Below are positions 1 through 7,513 of a DNA stretch of 64,000 nt, one piece after another. A program made the position numbers and the translations under genes. The notes beneath the pieces are model-generated. The model was given only the letters and a program-made list of their open reading frames with translations. It searched no databases and had not been told where the DNA came from. Position 1 is the stretch's first letter. Each line of letters opens with the position of its first letter. The DNA is from Hyalangium gracile (lineage in GTDB: Bacteria > Myxococcota > Myxococcia > Myxococcales > Myxococcaceae), in assembly GCF_020103725.1 (NCBI RefSeq), contig NZ_JAHXBG010000025.1:92661-156660 (forward strand). The letters run 5' to 3'.

Positions 1-133
1 CTCGCTGATCCGCATCGATGGGAAGCCCGTCTGCCTGGACTCCTTGAAGGGGCTGACGGATGGCACGCCGCCCGGTGTGGTGGAGTACAAGGTGAACGCC
101 CCCGGGCAGACGCTGGTGACGGAGGCCGGATGA
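1..133 (+). CDS. C-terminal end of an unidentified injection-system protein (partial)
   Basis: An open frame enters from the left edge and stops at TGA 131-133; the last 43 residues are visible and end in LVTEAG. The stop overlaps the ATG of the next gene (ATGA), so it belongs to the same operon as the gp25-like, J-like and gpI-like baseplate genes. In related phage-tail-like loci this position, just before gp25, often holds a spike-tip (PAAR-like) or baseplate V-like gene, but the visible tail is too short to recognise either. Function is inferred from position only. Confidence 0.6.
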   Translation, partial: SLIRIDGKPVCLDSLKGLTDGTPPGVVEYKVNAPGQTLVTEAG

Positions 134-561
134 ACGCGCCCCGGTACCGCGCCTGGCGCTTCCTGCACCCGGACCTCGACTTCGGCGAGGAGCGGTCGGG
201 CCTGCGCACCACGCCCACGGGCTCCGTGGACATGGTGGCCGAGCACGCCGCCGTCCGTCAGGCCGTGCTGCTCCTGCTCACCACGGTGCCGGGCGAGCGC
301 GTGATGCGGCCGGAGTACGGCTGCGAGCTGCACCGGCTGGCCTTCTCGCCCAACGACGACACCACCGCGGGGCTCGCCATCCACTACGTGCGCCGCGCGC
401 TGGAGCGCTGGGAGCCTCGCATCCAGCTCCTCCAGGTGGACGCGGGCCGCAGCCCCGAGGATGCGTTCCGGTTGGACGTGTCCGTGGAGTACCGGGTGCG
501 CGCCACGCAGCGCGCGGAGCGGTTCGTCTATCCCTTCACGCTCGCGGGAGGAGGCCGCTGA
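130..561 (+). CDS. gp25/GPW-like baseplate wedge protein
   Basis: A 143-residue protein of the gp25/gpW lysozyme-like baseplate family, which forms the inner wedge of contractile tails, T6SS (TssE) and extracellular contractile injection systems. The family features visible are AVRQAVLLLLTTVPGERVMRP followed by YGCELHRLAF, the conserved TxxGERxxxPxYG..L core (residues about 36-75). A short C-terminal beta section follows. The ATG overlaps the stop of the preceding gene, and its own TGA overlaps the ATG of the J-like gene (TGATG at 559-563), so translation is probably coupled. No membrane segment or signal. The family call is firm; membership of an eCIS-type rather than a T6SS-type machine is inferred from the neighbours (no TssF/TssG). 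Confidence 0.9.
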   Translation: MNAPRYRAWRFLHPDLDFGEERSGLRTTPTGSVDMVAEHAAVRQAVLLLLTTVPGERVMRPEYGCELHRLAFSPNDDTTAGLAIHYVRRALERWEPRIQLLQVDAGRSPEDAFRLDVSVEYRVRATQRAERFVYPFTLAGGGR

Positions 562-3152
562 TGTCGCTCCCGTCTCCCCAGTTGGATGATCGGACGTTCC
601 AGCAGCTGCTCGAGCAGGCGCGGGGCCACATCGCCCAGGCCTGCCCGGAGTGGACCGACCTGAGCCCCCATGACCCGGGCATGGTGCTGCTGGAGGCCTT
701 CGCCCACCTCACGGAGACGATGCTCTACCGGCTCAACCGGCTGCCGGAGAAGGCCTACGTGGAGTTCCTCCGGCTGCTGGGCGTGCGTCTCCAGCCTCCG
801 GCGGCCGCGTCCGTGACGCTGAGCTTCAGCGTGAGCCGCCCGGCCGAGCGCCCGGTGGACATCCCTCGGGGCACCCGAGTCACCCTGGCGCGCGCGGGCG
901 CGGGCACCGAGCCGGTGATCTTCCTCACCGGGGACGCGGCACGCATTCCCGCGGGCGGGAGCGAGGTGGAGGTGCGGGCGTTCCACTGCGATCAGGTGGA
1001 TGCGGAGCTCGCGGGCCAAGGCACGGGGCAGCCGGGCCTGACGGTGCGGGCTCGGCGGCCACCCATCGTGGCGCCCACGGGGGACTCGCTGGACCTGGTG
1101 GTGGGCGTCGAGGCCGAGCCCGACGAGCTGGACGGCCGCGCCCCGGCGCGTCAGCACGAGGGCCGCACCTACCGCATCTGGAGGGAGGTGGAGGACTTCG
1201 CCTACCTCGCGCCGGACGAGCCCGCGTACGTGGTGGACCGGATGACGGGCACCATCACCTTCGCGCCCTCGGCTCGCATGACCGGAGAGGACGGCACGCT
1301 CACCGAGGCCCGGGCGCTGGCGGCCATTCCGCGGGCCGGGCGCGCCATCCGGCTCTGGTACCGGCGAGGCGGAGGCGCCTCGGGCAACGTCGCCGCGAGC
1401 ACGCTGGAGGTGCTCAAGGATCCCATCCCCGGCGTGAAGGTGACCAACCCGCATCCCGCGGTGGGCGGGAGGCCGGCGGAGACGCTGGAGAACGCGCTGG
1501 TGCGAGGGCCGCAGGAGCTGCACTCGCTGCGGCGGGCCATCACGGCGGAGGACTTCGAGCTGCTCGCGCTCCGGGCCTCGGGAGCGGTGGCGCGCGCCAA
1601 GGCCGTCACCCTGGCGCAGATCTGGGCGCATGCGCCCGCGGGGACGGTGGAGGTGCTGCTGGTCCCCCACCTGCCGCCGGAGCTGCAGGGCCGCCACGGA
1701 GAGGGAGTGACGGTGACGGCGCTGCGCCAGCACGAGACGGAGGAGGCGCGAGCCCGCATCCAGCGAGAGCTGGAGGAGCGCCGTCCGCTGGGCACGGAGT
1801 GCTGGGTGGACTGGGCGCGCTACAAGGTGCTGAGCGTCATGGCGCGCGTGGTGGCCCATCGGGCGGAGGACGCGCAGGCGCTGCGGCAGCGCCTCCTGGA
1901 GCGCCTCTATCGGACGCTCACGCCGCTGCCCTCCGCGCTGCGGCCGGGAGGCTGGGGCTTCGGCCAGGCGCTCCGGGCCTCGCATGTCTACGACATCCTG
2001 CTGTCCGAGCCGGGCGTCAGCTACGTGGACCGCGTGCGGCTGCGCGTGGACGAGGTACCCCAGGATGTCCGCACGCTCGCCCAGGACCACTTCCAGCCGC
2101 GCACCTTCTACGCCGGAGGCAGCGAGGCCCTGTTCCGCTCGGTGAACGCGGGCGATGGATGGGAGCCCGCGGGCCGCTTTCCGGGAGAGCAGGTGGAGGT
2201 GGTGGAGGCCCACCCGTCGCGCGCCGGCCTGGTGGCGGTGGCGGCCCGGCTCGTGGGGGACACGCAGCAGCGCTCGCGGCTGCGCGTCTCCTCGGACTGC
2301 GGTGAGACGTGGGAGCGCGCCACGCACACGCTGGACACCGTCGAGGACCTCGCGTGGACGATGCGAGACGGAACGCCCGTGCTGCTCATCGCCACGCGCG
2401 TGGGGCTCTTCGAGCTGGCGATGCGGCCTGGAGCCACGCCGCTCCAGGTGCTGGTGGATCCGAACAACCAGGACCTGGGCTTCTTCGCGGTCGCCGCCGC
2501 GGCGGAGGTGCGGGGCGGAGTCAGCGTGGCCGTCGCGGGAATGGGGCAGGCGGGAGTCTTCCTCTCCAGCGCGGGTGGCCGGGGCGGGGGCTTCCGGCAC
2601 ATCGGCCTGAGAGGGCAGGACGTCCGCGCCCTGGAGGTGCAGCGGGACGGGCCTCGAGCCTTCCTCTGGGCGGGGCTGGCGGCGGCGAGCGGCTCGGACC
2701 CAGGCAAGGGCTGTCTGAGCCGCGAGCTGCTGGGGAACGCCGATCCACCCGACGGGTGGCGCGCGTACGACAAGGGCTGGGACGGAGGGAGCTGTCTGGC
2801 GCTCGCCTTCGCGGGCTCGACCGTCTACGCGGGCTCGCACCGCGCGGGCGTGCTGTGGCAGGACGCGAGCCGTCCCAACGCCCAGTGGCAGCGGCCGGAC
2901 GTGGGCAGCGGCCTGCCGCTCCGTGAGGCCGAGCGCCTCTTCCAGCCGGTGTTCGCGCTGGCCACCTCGCCCGAGGGCCCGCCGCTGCTGGCCGGAGGCC
3001 CGGGCGGTGTCTTCCGCCGGCCCGAGGGGAGCGAGCGGTACGAGCCCTGCTCCACGCGCGAATTCACCGAGAAGGTGACGCTGCCGCCTACCTGGCTCCT
3101 GTGCTCCGGCTCTCACGAGCTGGAGGTGGTGACGGACGATGAGGAGCGCTGA
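561..3152 (+). CDS. J-like baseplate assembly protein with C-terminal beta-propeller-like extension
   Basis: 863 residues. Residues about 1-505 read as the putative baseplate assembly protein family (P2 gpJ / Afp11-like): DLSPHDPGMVLLEAFAHLTE near the N-terminus, a central LWYRRGGGASGNVAASTL segment, and LRRAITAEDFELLAL plus a LRPGGWGFGQALRASHVYD segment before the join. Residues about 510-850 have no place in that family: they contain repeated short units such as FYAGGSEALFRSVNAGDGW, RVSSDCGETW, VYAGSHRAGVLW and LLAGGPGGVFRRPEG, the Asp-box/BNR type of beta-propeller blade. The gene overlaps its downstream neighbour by 14 bases. The protein probably sits in the outer baseplate; the propeller may decorate it or bind sugars or proteins. 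That role is inference. Confidence 0.85.
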   Translation: MSLPSPQLDDRTFQQLLEQARGHIAQACPEWTDLSPHDPGMVLLEAFAHLTETMLYRLNRLPEKAYVEFLRLLGVRLQPPAAASVTLSFSVSRPAERPVDIPRGTRVTLARAGAGTEPVIFLTGDAARIPAGGSEVEVRAFHCDQVDAELAGQGTGQPGLTVRARRPPIVAPTGDSLDLVVGVEAEPDELDGRAPARQHEGRTYRIWREVEDFAYLAPDEPAYVVDRMTGTITFAPSARMTGEDGTLTEARALAAIPRAGRAIRLWYRRGGGASGNVAASTLEVLKDPIPGVKVTNPHPAVGGRPAETLENALVRGPQELHSLRRAITAEDFELLALRASGAVARAKAVTLAQIWAHAPAGTVEVLLVPHLPPELQGRHGEGVTVTALRQHETEEARARIQRELEERRPLGTECWVDWARYKVLSVMARVVAHRAEDAQALRQRLLERLYRTLTPLPSALRPGGWGFGQALRASHVYDILLSEPGVSYVDRVRLRVDEVPQDVRTLAQDHFQPRTFYAGGSEALFRSVNAGDGWEPAGRFPGEQVEVVEAHPSRAGLVAVAARLVGDTQQRSRLRVSSDCGETWERATHTLDTVEDLAWTMRDGTPVLLIATRVGLFELAMRPGATPLQVLVDPNNQDLGFFAVAAAAEVRGGVSVAVAGMGQAGVFLSSAGGRGGGFRHIGLRGQDVRALEVQRDGPRAFLWAGLAAASGSDPGKGCLSRELLGNADPPDGWRAYDKGWDGGSCLALAFAGSTVYAGSHRAGVLWQDASRPNAQWQRPDVGSGLPLREAERLFQPVFALATSPEGPPLLAGGPGGVFRRPEGSERYEPCSTREFTEKVTLPPTWLLCSGSHELEVVTDDEER

Positions 3153-3657
3153 GATTCTTCGCCTGCTGCCCGGCGTCTTCCAGCGGACCGCCCGCCAGGG
3201 CAGCCCGCTGCTGGCGCTGCTGGGCGTGATGGACGTGCTGCATGTGCCCTCGGAGGCGGCGCTGGAGGAGCTGGACGCGCTCTTCGACCCGCGCCGGGCG
3301 CCAGAGCGCTTCGTGCCCTTCCTGGCGCGCTGGGTGGACCTGGACCTGCCGGTGACGACGGGCCTGGGACGCCTGCGCGAGCTGGTGGCCGCGGGGGTGG
3401 AGCTGTCTCGCTGGCGGGGCACGGCGCGGGGGCTGCTGCTGTTCCTGTCCACCGCCACGGGCCGCAAGGACTTCGAGCTGGACGAGCGGGTGCCGGGCCC
3501 GGACGGCCTGCCCCGGCCCTTCCACATCCGCGTGCGCGCCCCGGCCGAGCTGGCGCCCCACCGCCCGATGCTGGAGCGGATCATCGAGCTGGAGAAGCCC
3601 GCCTACGTCACCTACGAGCTGCACTTCGGGCAGCTCCCGCAGCCAGGAGCGAGTTGA
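3139..3657 (+). CDS. gpI-like phage tail protein
   Basis: A 172-residue protein of the P2 gpI / Afp12-type tail-protein family, which joins the baseplate to fibres or the outer wedge. The N-terminus RSAEILRLLPGVFQRTA is typical (EIxRLLPxxxR), followed by LLALLGVMDVLHVPSEAALEELDALFDP, FLARWVDLDLP and the SRWRGTARGLLLFLSTATG segment; the C-terminal third ends in PAYVTYELHFGQ. It starts inside the last codons of the J-like gene (14-base overlap), and its TGA overlaps the next ATG (TGATG). No fibre gene follows directly, which is unusual for this order. Confidence 0.85.
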   Translation: MRSAEILRLLPGVFQRTARQGSPLLALLGVMDVLHVPSEAALEELDALFDPRRAPERFVPFLARWVDLDLPVTTGLGRLRELVAAGVELSRWRGTARGLLLFLSTATGRKDFELDERVPGPDGLPRPFHIRVRAPAELAPHRPMLERIIELEKPAYVTYELHFGQLPQPGAS

Positions 3658-4721
3658 TGCCACGCGCCTTCGACATCACGGCCGCCACGGAGTCGGTGAA
3701 CCTGAGCGCCTCGGGGCAGGGAGAGCTGGCCTTCACGGTGTCCAACGCGCTGCGTGCGCCGGTGCGCGCGCGGGCCACGGTGATGATGGCGGGGCAGGCC
3801 CAGCGCGAGTGGGCGAGCGTCTCCGGAGGCGAGGAGCGGGACTTCGCGCTGGACGGGACGCAGCAGTTCACCGTGAAGCTCCAGGTGCCACCCGGGACGC
3901 CGCCGGGCCGCTACACCTTCCACCTGCTGGTGACGAACGTGGCCAACCCGGACGAGCAGTACGCGGACGGGCCCACGGTGGCCTTCATCGTGCCCGAGGC
4001 GGCACCTCCCCAGAAGAAGCCGTTCCCCTGGTGGATCGTCGTGCTGGCGGCCGGGGTGCTGCTCATCGTCGGAGCCGTGGTGGCCATCCTGGCCGGCCGG
4101 GGAGGCCCGGACGTGGGCGAGCCCTGCGAGGGCGCTGAGTGCGGCAAGGGGCTGGCGTGCTCGGGCGCGGACGGAGGCGTGTGCCTGGGAGAGGACGGCT
4201 TCAAGGGCTGCAAGGAGGACGCGCAGTGCCTCTCGCTGCGGTGCGCGGAGGGCCGGTGCGCGGAGGCGGAGCTGGGGCGCAACTGCGGCCCCGGGGACAC
4301 CTGTCCGGCCCGACAGAAGTGCACCACGCTGCAGGGGACTCGCACGTGCCTGCGGGTGCCGGAGGAGGCCTGCTCGGGAGATGGACAGTGCTCGAGCCTC
4401 TACTGCAAGGACGGCAGGTGCACGCGGGACGATGGCAAGTGCGAGGGCAACGACGAGTGCCGCCCGCCCTCGCTCTGCCACACGAACAAGCTCTGCCTGC
4501 TCCCCGATGGCCAGGACTGCACGACCAACGGTGTGTGCATCTCCGGGTTCTGTCAGGGCGGCAAGTGCCAGCAGGCTCCGATGACCTGTACACCGCCCTG
4601 CTCCCGGTTCTTCTCCTGCGTCGCCGGACGCTGTGTCCGGTTCGAGCTGCTCCCCCGGGTCAACGAGGAGATCTTCAAGGCACCGGGCCGGGGCGTCATC
4701 TTGAAGCCCCGGAACGAGTAG
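3657..4721 (+). CDS. Ig-like/transmembrane/cysteine-rich protein in the injection-system operon
   Basis: 354 residues, starting at ATG 3657 inside the previous stop; a TTG three bases upstream is also in frame. Three parts are visible. Residues about 1-112 form a beta-rich, Ig-like segment (FDITAATESVNLSASGQGEL ... PPGRYTFHLLVTN). One transmembrane helix follows at about 122-145, preceded by QKKP. Residues about 150-330 hold roughly 30 cysteines in short EB/Dickkopf-like units (CSGDGQCSSLYCKDGRC, CEGNDECRPPSLC, CTTNGVCISGFCQGGKC). There is no signal peptide. By the positive-inside rule the Ig-like part would be cytoplasmic and the cysteine-rich part periplasmic, where disulfides can form. The family is not recognised. 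Because it is fused into the baseplate operon, it is a candidate membrane anchor or receptor for the particle. Confidence 0.7.
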   Translation: MPRAFDITAATESVNLSASGQGELAFTVSNALRAPVRARATVMMAGQAQREWASVSGGEERDFALDGTQQFTVKLQVPPGTPPGRYTFHLLVTNVANPDEQYADGPTVAFIVPEAAPPQKKPFPWWIVVLAAGVLLIVGAVVAILAGRGGPDVGEPCEGAECGKGLACSGADGGVCLGEDGFKGCKEDAQCLSLRCAEGRCAEAELGRNCGPGDTCPARQKCTTLQGTRTCLRVPEEACSGDGQCSSLYCKDGRCTRDDGKCEGNDECRPPSLCHTNKLCLLPDGQDCTTNGVCISGFCQGGKCQQAPMTCTPPCSRFFSCVAGRCVRFELLPRVNEEIFKAPGRGVILKPRNE

Positions 4722-4747
4722 CCACCTGACTTCACCTCGGTACGCCC

Positions 4748-5233
4748 ATGCCTGCTCCGAAGCCTCTCACGGTGGTGCTCATCCTGGCGGTGTTCGCGTG
4801 CGTCGCCCTCTACGTGCTGGGCGTGGGCCTGGGCGCGACGGACAACTCCCGTGCGGGCCGAGCGTCCATGTCGAAGGAGGAGCGCCAGCGCTTGCGCGAG
4901 CGCCTCATCCGTCCGCGCCCGGTGAAGGTGGAGGAGCTGCGAGCGGACTGCCCGATGGCTGGCGGTGTGCTCACCCTGGAGCAGGGGAGGTCCTGCCAGG
5001 TGACCATCGAGGAGACGGGCGCGCGAGGGCGCACGCTGGAGGTGGCGCCAGCGGGGCCTGGCTCGGGCGGTGTCTCCCTGCAATTCACGCCGAAGAGCAA
5101 GCCCGCGCTTCCGGTCTCGGAGGACCTGCTGAAGGAGCCCCGGAAGCTCGACGTGATGAAGGAGGGAGGCGAGCTGCTCCTCACCTGCCGCACCGCCGGG
5201 ACTGGCGGACGCTGTCAGGTGCGGCTCCCGTAG
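4748..5233 (+). CDS. small single-pass membrane protein, unknown function
   Basis: 161 residues. Residues about 7-28 (TVVLILAVFACVALYVLGVG) form an N-terminal anchor; the rest is polar with a short basic stretch (KEERQRLRERLIRPRP) and then a mostly beta section with cysteines (DCPMAGG, SCQV, LLTCRTA, GRCQVRLP). It follows the previous gene by 26 bases on the same strand and probably ends the injection-system transcription unit, because the next gene is convergent. No family recognised. The cysteine pairs suggest the C-terminal domain is outside the cytoplasm. Confidence 0.6.
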   Translation: MPAPKPLTVVLILAVFACVALYVLGVGLGATDNSRAGRASMSKEERQRLRERLIRPRPVKVEELRADCPMAGGVLTLEQGRSCQVTIEETGARGRTLEVAPAGPGSGGVSLQFTPKSKPALPVSEDLLKEPRKLDVMKEGGELLLTCRTAGTGGRCQVRLP

Positions 5234-5236
5234 CGC

Positions 5237-6013
5237 CTACGCCGCCACGCGCTTGAGGCGCAGCACCTTCAAGATGGAAACGAGCGCGCCGACGAGCAGC
5301 ACGACGGCCCAGATGAGCGCGAGCACGGAGACGACGATCGCCCCCAGGGCATCCGTGATGCTCACCAGCACGATGGGCACGAACCCGTGAAGGAAGCTGA
5401 CGATCGCGTTCGCGAGCAGGGAGGTGAGGATCAGCAGCACCAGTCCCTTGTTCTGCAGGAAGCGCTGGTGGGCCAGCACCAGGAACACCGCGGCCACGAC
5501 CTTGAGGACCATCAGCAGGCCGAGCGTGCCGGCGGCCCCACCTCGATTGAAGAAGCCCCACACCGCCAGGTAGGCGATGGTGCCGAAGGGCACCGCGGTG
5601 AACAGGCCCACCATCAGCATCAGCAGCCCGATCGCGGCGAACAGCATCCCCAGGCCCGCGAGCAGCGCTACCACCGCGCCGATGAGCGTCACCAGGCCTT
5701 GCACCCGGCCGTGGACGCGCTCGGGGATGAGCAGGCTGGCCCCCATCAGCGCCAGGGTGAGCAGCAGCAGCCCGTCCAGCAGCGCGAGGTACGGAATGCC
5801 GAGCCCGGGAGTCGGCGGGTTGTCCTTCTGGACCCGGAGGACCTCATTGAGGTCCACGTCGTCCTGCGCGCCCTCCTCGCGGATGGAGGCCTGCAGCGCC
5901 TGCGGATCCGGCGCCTTCGTGGGGAGCAGAACGGGGGAGCCCACCTCGACGAGCACCGCGAGCACCAGGCACACCAGCGACACGATGAAGAAGGGTTTCC
6001 GCAGCTTGTCCAT
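5237..6013 (-). CDS. multi-pass membrane protein, unknown function
   Basis: 258 residues with about seven hydrophobic segments: residues about 7-29, 62-90, three or four between 95 and 150, 155-180 and two in the last 75 residues; the protein ends LRLKRVAA. Between the first and second helices is a polar loop (residues about 30-58) facing outside or inside. Convergent with the preceding gene, with only three bases between the stop codons. No enzyme motif seen; it could be a transport or membrane-organising protein. Confidence 0.55.
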   Translation of the reverse strand: MDKLRKPFFIVSLVCLVLAVLVEVGSPVLLPTKAPDPQALQASIREEGAQDDVDLNEVLRVQKDNPPTPGLGIPYLALLDGLLLLTLALMGASLLIPERVHGRVQGLVTLIGAVVALLAGLGMLFAAIGLLMLMVGLFTAVPFGTIAYLAVWGFFNRGGAAGTLGLLMVLKVVAAVFLVLAHQRFLQNKGLVLLILTSLLANAIVSFLHGFVPIVLVSITDALGAIVVSVLALIWAVVLLVGALVSILKVLRLKRVAA

Positions 6014-6099
6014 TCAGCCCCCCAGCGGACACTCCAGGCGCCGTGCCCCGTGGAGGATAGGCAGTCGGCTGCCGGTCCCCGATATGCTCCCGGGTGCGA

Positions 6100-7398
6100 A
6101 TGTCCGAGCGAGCACGAGCCTCCCCGGCGCACCCGTCGCCTCCTGAACGGGAGCTGTCCGCCGAGGATGTCCGCCGGCGGCTCGAGGGCCGGATGGAGCT
6201 CCTCGAGTCCGCTCGGAAGCGCCATGCCGCGCTGGAGAGGCGGCTGAGTGGCGTCGCCTGGAAGCGTCGCCTGCGTGCCCACCCGGAGCTCCTCGGCGAG
6301 GTGCTCGAGCAGGAGAACGCGCTGGAAGAGGCGATGGCCCGAATCCGCCGGCGCATGGAGGTGGAGGGCTGGCCCGAGACGCTTCCGGCGCTCGAGTCGC
6401 TCCGTGAGGTGCAGCGGCTCCGAGCGCGCCTGGGGACGCTCGTCCGAAAGCGGTTGGCGGAGCTGGCGGTGCCCGTGGGCGAGCCGGACTTGCGGAAGGA
6501 GCTGGCCTCGCTGCGCGGCACCCTCCAGGCGTCTCCCATCTCCGCGCCCGTGGACAACGAGACGCGCATCCTGGAGATGAAGCGCCACAGCTCCATCCCT
6601 CCGCCCCTGCTCGTCCTCGTCTTCCTCCTCGTCCCACTGCTTCGCCTGGTGGCGGCCTTCTCGGGGCCGGCGACCATCCTGGTCTTCGCGGGACTGCTGC
6701 TCTCCCTCATGGCACTGTACGCGTCTCGAGCGGGGGAGTTCTGGCTCACCAGCGAGCGGCTCGTCTGGAAGCCCGTCGTCGGAGAGCCGGTCGCGGTCTC
6801 CCTGCGCTCCATCCGCGCGGGAGGCATCCAGGTGGAGCGCCTCTCCCGGAGCGTGCGCGTGGAGGGAGACCGCATCGTGCACGTGCGGTACGCGGAGCCG
6901 GTGGAGAAGCTCGCGGCGCTCCTCGAGATGCACCGCCAGCCGCCCTTCCTGGGCGCGAGCCGGAGCGGCCAGCGACTGCCGCGGGTGAGCCTCTACGAGG
7001 CGACGCTCCAGGAGGGCCCCGGAGCACCGGCCCGCCAGGGGCTCGCGGTCCTCCGTCCCCAAGGTGTCTCCTTCGTGCCGCGGGGAACGGGGCGCGAGGC
7101 CCTGAAGGCTCTGACGGGCGTTACCCCACCCGAAGGCCTGAACCTCGAGGCGGCCTGGCTCCTGGAGGAGCTGCGCTGGCTGACCGACGCGGAGTTCGAC
7201 GCGAGCCTCGCTCGGGTGGTGGAGGCCACCGGCGGCGTGCACTGGTCCGCGTGGGAGGCTCGTCGCGCGAGGGGGCAGCCGCTGTGGAAGGAGATCCACA
7301 TCACCCGTGGCGCACAGTCGCTGGTCGGCAAGGTGGACTGGTCGCAGCAGGCCGCCGCCGAGCGGGTCTTCGACTCCTGGCCCTCGGCCGAGCCCTGA
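6100..7398 (+). CDS. coiled-coil membrane protein with PH-like domain
   Basis: 432 residues from ATG 6100; GTG 6094 two codons upstream is an alternative. Residues about 15-150 are charged and helical, probably coiled coil (LLESARKRHAALERRLSG, ENALEEAMARIRRRM). Two adjacent transmembrane helices follow at about 168-213. The segment after them, GEFWLTSERLVWKPVVGE through IRAGGIQVE, has the pattern of bacterial PH-like domains that sit next to membrane hairpins. The C-terminal 150 residues are globular without a recognised motif. It is divergent from the membrane protein at 5237-6013, 86 bases apart. A strong hairpin overlaps its stop codon. Confidence 0.55.
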   Translation: MSERARASPAHPSPPERELSAEDVRRRLEGRMELLESARKRHAALERRLSGVAWKRRLRAHPELLGEVLEQENALEEAMARIRRRMEVEGWPETLPALESLREVQRLRARLGTLVRKRLAELAVPVGEPDLRKELASLRGTLQASPISAPVDNETRILEMKRHSSIPPPLLVLVFLLVPLLRLVAAFSGPATILVFAGLLLSLMALYASRAGEFWLTSERLVWKPVVGEPVAVSLRSIRAGGIQVERLSRSVRVEGDRIVHVRYAEPVEKLAALLEMHRQPPFLGASRSGQRLPRVSLYEATLQEGPGAPARQGLAVLRPQGVSFVPRGTGREALKALTGVTPPEGLNLEAAWLLEELRWLTDAEFDASLARVVEATGGVHWSAWEARRARGQPLWKEIHITRGAQSLVGKVDWSQQAAAERVFDSWPSAEP

Positions 7399-7412
7399 CA
7401 CGCCTGTCAGGG
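7393..7412 (+). terminator. hairpin overlapping the stop codon
   Basis: CCCTGACA (7393-7400), loop CGCC, TGTCAGGG (7405-7412): a perfect 8-base stem whose left arm contains the TGA of the PH-like protein gene. No U-run follows, as is common in GC-rich genomes. It probably ends or shields that transcript before the vWA lipoprotein gene. Confidence 0.5.
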
Positions 7413-7417
7413 AGGGC

Positions 7418-7448
7418 AGGACATCCCTGCGCCCGCCGGATGTAAAAT
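7418..7448 (+). promoter_or_regulatory. possible sigma-70-type promoter of the vWA lipoprotein gene
   Basis: TAAAAT at 7443-7448 matches five of six bases of the -10 consensus. A weak AGGACA lies at 7418-7423 with a long 19-base spacer. It sits 66 bases upstream of the ATG at 7514, in an AT-richer patch. Weak evidence; listed because it is the only such match in this gap. Confidence 0.25.
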
Positions 7449-7513
7449 CAGCGGGTTGAGCTGGGAACGGCGCTTGCTTCGGCGCGAGCACCCCCATTCC
7501 TCAGGAGAGAGAC

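Noticed and set aside
528..3584. A 1018-codon minus-strand open frame across the baseplate genes
   Set aside because: It is antisense to overlapping genes with clear family motifs; its translation is Arg/Ala/Pro/Gly-rich low-complexity text, the usual result of a GC-rich third position.
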